From Xylogone sp. PMI_703 (lineage: Eukaryota; Ascomycota; Leotiomycetes), in the NCBI GenBank assembly GCA_021399445.1, contig JAJTUQ010000004.1:5456001-5520000 (forward strand): a stretch of 64,000 bases of DNA. The letters run 5' to 3'. Below the pieces are notes generated by a model. That model searched no databases. It was not told the origin of the DNA and worked only from the letters and a program-made list of their open reading frames with translations. The position numbers and the translations under genes were made by a program. Position 1 is the stretch's first letter. Every line of letters starts with the position of its first letter. Shown one piece after another: positions 61,111 to 64,000 of this stretch.

Positions 61111-62365
61111 GGTTTATTGTTATAGAGTCGTATAAATCAACGTAAAACGGTCTCAAATATACGTTGAGGAATCGCGCGATTGAAAACGCGAGATCCTTCT
61201 TCGCTTGAATAAGGTTATGGAAATTGTGGTGGGAGTCGGGTGCCCTCAAAGCAGAGGCTTAAGGATGCGTGTGGGGGGAGTCTATGAATGGCTCTTTCAA
61301 TGTTTTGGGAGATTGTAAGGTGCACGCAAGCTGTCAAGTCAATGTCGACGAGGGAGGCGAGAGATTCGAAAAGAGAGCTTCATCTTTTCGATCTTAACCT
61401 AAACTAGCGTCGGCGCCTGGCGCAGGAACACACGCGACATACCAAATTTCAGGCACGATTGCTTCATGCCATGGGTTTATGCCCTGTATCTTCCATCAAC
61501 AACACGCTTCTATGGTACAGTATCTTTGACTACCGCAGGCCACCTAACCGCCAGCCTTAACCGCTGTAATGAGGTTATAATTTACGCTTCAAATTCATTT
61601 CCAGACGTCAGCTGCTGCTTTTTCCGCTATGGCAGTCTGGTCTGATGCATGGGGTACATCCACTACAACGTGGCATCGTGGAAACCAAAGGAAATCGCCG
61701 TCATCATCATTGGACAAAGGCTTTCTATTCCTCCCGAACCGTAATTTCTTGAGGCTTAACTCAAACTCAGAGATGTCTAAGGAATCTGTTCACAGTTGTC
61801 TTGTACCTCGTGTACATTTTCTGCTGAGTATCATCCAAAAAATGTGTTCTCGTCGTAGAGAAGATGATGACCCTTGCCTTGGAGACATGTTCGTCGCCTT
61901 GCTGCATTATCTGCGCTGGCAGTCCACTACTTAAACCTGCACTTCAGTACACACTGATATTCTCTAACCACCAGACTGCAAGCACGGTCGTAGTTTTAAT
62001 GGTTTGCTATGCTTGAAAGAGCTTGTTTGTGTTCCTCTTGGCGTGATACGGGGTGATGCCGCAACTGCATACAGCAGCTCGGGACGCTCGCCGTATGGCT
62101 GGACTTTGTATTTCCTACAATTCTCTTTCAGTATTCAAAAAGTAATTGGCTCATTCATCGGGTGATGGGGTCTCTCAAACTAAGCTGATGTTACTTCCAT
62201 TTGTCTCTATGTTCTTGTTACCTCTCCCTATTTCACATGTTTGTCCTCTCGTGTAACCAGATTCTGCTTCGACCTTATGACTAGAGGTTAAGCTGTAACC
62301 ATTCATTCCTTTCCTACAAATATGGGATTCGCACCAAGTCGGCAGTATTTCTTCGATATCGCGAG
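61111..62365. other. Intergenic, about 1.25 kb, one weak ORF
   Basis: The GYF gene promoter and the upstream region of the 244-codon ORF. A 101-codon frame at 61629-61934 (+) starts MAVWSDAWGTST and is not recognised. A short frame from the ATG at 62322 overlaps the start of the next ORF out of frame and ends after about 30 codons; it would act as an upstream ORF if transcribed. Confidence 0.35.
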
Positions 62366-63100
62366 ATGCTTGTTCCTCGTCGAAGAAACAATGGCCGCAA
62401 TTCTCGGCGTGTGAGATTAGGGGGACACGCCTCTATGTTAGGTGGTCAACATGTCTATCCTCGCATTGGTGGGCTAAATAATGGCATTGGTCTCCCCACA
62501 AACGCCGCCTTCTCACGAAGCCCACGACCACAAGGGTTTATGGAAATACTTACTAGGTTATATGGAGTAGGTCTAGAGCTACCTCGCGATCAATTTAACA
62601 GCAGCTGGGCCCGTGATCCTCCGGTGCGTCCGAGACGTAGACATCGTCACTCAGAGGGGCCCGGTGTTGGTCTCCTGGGCGAGGGCAGCATCACCCCTAC
62701 ATTGCAAAGAAACATCGAACGAAGAGATTTACTAGAGCACCTTGCAAGCTTACTTCCACCTCCTGACCGAAGACTCATTTCACATACCGGCCTCAATCCA
62801 TTGCGAGTCGATGGAGCAAGGCCGTTTGTCCCCCGGCTGCCCTTGCAGCCTCTGCTCCCTGTTTTACCCTCCTGGATTGCGCGTCGCCCGAGAAGCCCAC
62901 AAGCTCTAATGATATGCGATGACTATGATGCCGAGGAGGAGATGAATGAACTGCTACTGATGCAGATGTTAGAGGAAAGGTGTGTCCAAGATCATGAGAC
63001 TCAGCAACTGATCGAGGATGTGTTGGCAATTTATGGAATCTGTCCGGAAGATTGGGTTGATGGTTGTCCACGTTTTCGATGTTCTGCATGTTCTGACTGA
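62366..63100 (+). CDS. Hypothetical protein, 244 aa, Arg/Pro/Leu-rich
   Basis: A continuous frame starting at ATG 62366. I recognise no family. The N-terminal 60 residues are very basic (VPRRRNNGRNSRRVRL) with Gly-rich patches, and another Arg cluster (RPRRRHRH) lies near residue 90. The middle is Pro/Leu-rich (LPLQPLLPVLPSW). The last 60 residues are acidic and helical (DDYDAEEEMNELLLMQMLEE), ending in a Cys-containing tail (GCPRFRCSACSD). No signal peptide, membrane span or intron signal is obvious. The charge partition (basic start, acidic end) makes it look more like a real protein than a chance frame. It is head-to-head with the GYF gene, 1.25 kb away. Confidence 0.45.
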   Translation: MLVPRRRNNGRNSRRVRLGGHASMLGGQHVYPRIGGLNNGIGLPTNAAFSRSPRPQGFMEILTRLYGVGLELPRDQFNSSWARDPPVRPRRRHRHSEGPGVGLLGEGSITPTLQRNIERRDLLEHLASLLPPPDRRLISHTGLNPLRVDGARPFVPRLPLQPLLPVLPSWIARRPRSPQALMICDDYDAEEEMNELLLMQMLEERCVQDHETQQLIEDVLAIYGICPEDWVDGCPRFRCSACSD

Positions 63101-64000
63101 AATCGAGTGCAAGATTACCCGGTTATCCAATGTCTGTTAATAAGTTAAATATGTGTCTGGATAATGAAGTTTAGATAGTTTTCCGTCGTATATTGAAGCA
63201 ACTCTCTTTGTCACGGCGCTCTGAAGCATTAGCCAAATAGATAAAGTACGGGTATCACCCTTGCAACAAATTGAATCCTCTCTGGGCTATATTCACAACA
63301 ATATTCCATTCTTTTCATATTAAATAATAACGAATTACTGTTGATTAATCAATTATAGATCACATGACTGTGTACAATATTGATCACCTGATAGATCCAC
63401 CTCGAGAAGCAGCCACTTCCCAGAGCGGATTCCTTTGCGATGCAGCAGCATACCGTAGAAGTATTAGTATTCTCAGGGTCCACCTCCCATGGTCTGCCAA
63501 ACTAGAATTATTGGTTACATCTTCACCGTCTAGCATCAGAAGAACGAGTGATTAACCACGCTTGCCGTGTATGGATTGCTCAAGCACTGTGTCGGTGGCT
63601 CCGGGGACTGCAGCTCCAAATCTCCAAGGAAGAAGCACAGCGTTGACGGGAGACGTCTGCAGCAACGTGCACCGCCTCAGCCTTGCCAGGACGACTCCAC
63701 AGCCACAGAAGCTTTCATCATCATGCGCCACGGCCATGGGACCTTGAACCGCCCAACGGATCGCGCACTCCGAGCACGCAGATTCGTTATGTCAAACACG
63801 CGCGTAGCTACCGGGCTCGCTGGCTACGTAGCTTGCTGGCGCTCGCCGCAGAAACCTTCTTTCGCATGGAGGTTGCGATGCAGCAATGAAACGTCCGGAT
63901 CTAAACGACCAGCAGCGATAGCCGCCAGAGATGGTAACTATGCTGCGACGCAGATTGCTAATCGATGCGTTTCATTATTAGAGATGCTGCTGTAATTAGT
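63101..64000. other. Window end, no supported gene
   Basis: An A/T-rich segment to about 63360, then a change to more G/C-rich sequence (63400-63960). Overlapping frames up to 142 codons on both strands (63567-63995) have low-information composition and no recognisable domain. It could hold the start of a gene that continues beyond the window. Confidence 0.4.

Noticed and set aside
63567..63995. 142-codon frame near the window end
   Set aside because: Overlapping frames occur on both strands with similar length, and no domain or start context supports any of them.

Overview
The window is nuclear DNA of a filamentous ascomycete (Pezizomycotina). The evidence is short introns (about 45-90 nt, GTRNGY donors), many conserved ascomycete housekeeping genes, and a very large ferrichrome-type siderophore NRPS. 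A Leotiomycetes-like fungus is my guess; the sequence alone does not fix the class. Gene models were built by joining reading frames across introns by eye and checking phase at each junction.

Left part (1-17.2 kb): a cytochrome P450 and an FAD monooxygenase stand in tandem on the minus strand (a possible small catabolic or secondary-metabolite pair). They are followed by a small SSAT-like GNAT acetyltransferase, a LYR-motif/Cup1-like mitochondrial protein, an MBF-type APSES/ankyrin transcription factor (+), and the cohesin loader Scc2/Mis4 (-). Middle housekeeping block (17.5-24.7 kb): RNA polymerase I subunit Rpa12 (three exons, the last only 19 nt), deoxyhypusine hydroxylase, the cytosolic Fe-S scaffold Nbp35, and phosphatidylethanolamine N-methyltransferase Cho2.

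Central accessory region (25.4-52.3 kb): a hydroxamate siderophore locus. A Zn2Cys6 transcription factor (+) converges on an L-ornithine N5-monooxygenase of the SidA family (-). Next come a full-size ABC-B transporter (-, seven exons, 1242 aa) and, divergent from it, a six-condensation-domain NRPS of about 4860 aa (+) of the SidC/NPS2 ferrichrome-synthetase type with layout A-T-C-A-T-C-T-C-A-T-C-T-C-T-C. Five exact matches to ATCWGATAA, the site reported for iron-responsive GATA repressors (SreA/Urbs1/SRE family), lie in the two intergenic regions. Four are upstream of sidA, three of them packed into 27 bp that includes a 19-bp perfect palindrome; one lies between the divergent transporter and NRPS genes. 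The natural reading is an iron-repressed unit in which SidA makes N5-hydroxyornithine, the NRPS assembles a cyclic hexapeptide, and the ABC protein moves the product or a related compound. No N5-transacylase gene is visible in the window.

Right part (52.4-64 kb): a TPR protein of the TTC27/Emw1 family, whose frame is broken by an apparent 1-nt deletion, a large GYF-domain protein, and a 244-codon unrecognised ORF. The last ~0.9 kb shows no supported gene. I saw no rRNA, convincing tRNA, transposon or CRISPR array.
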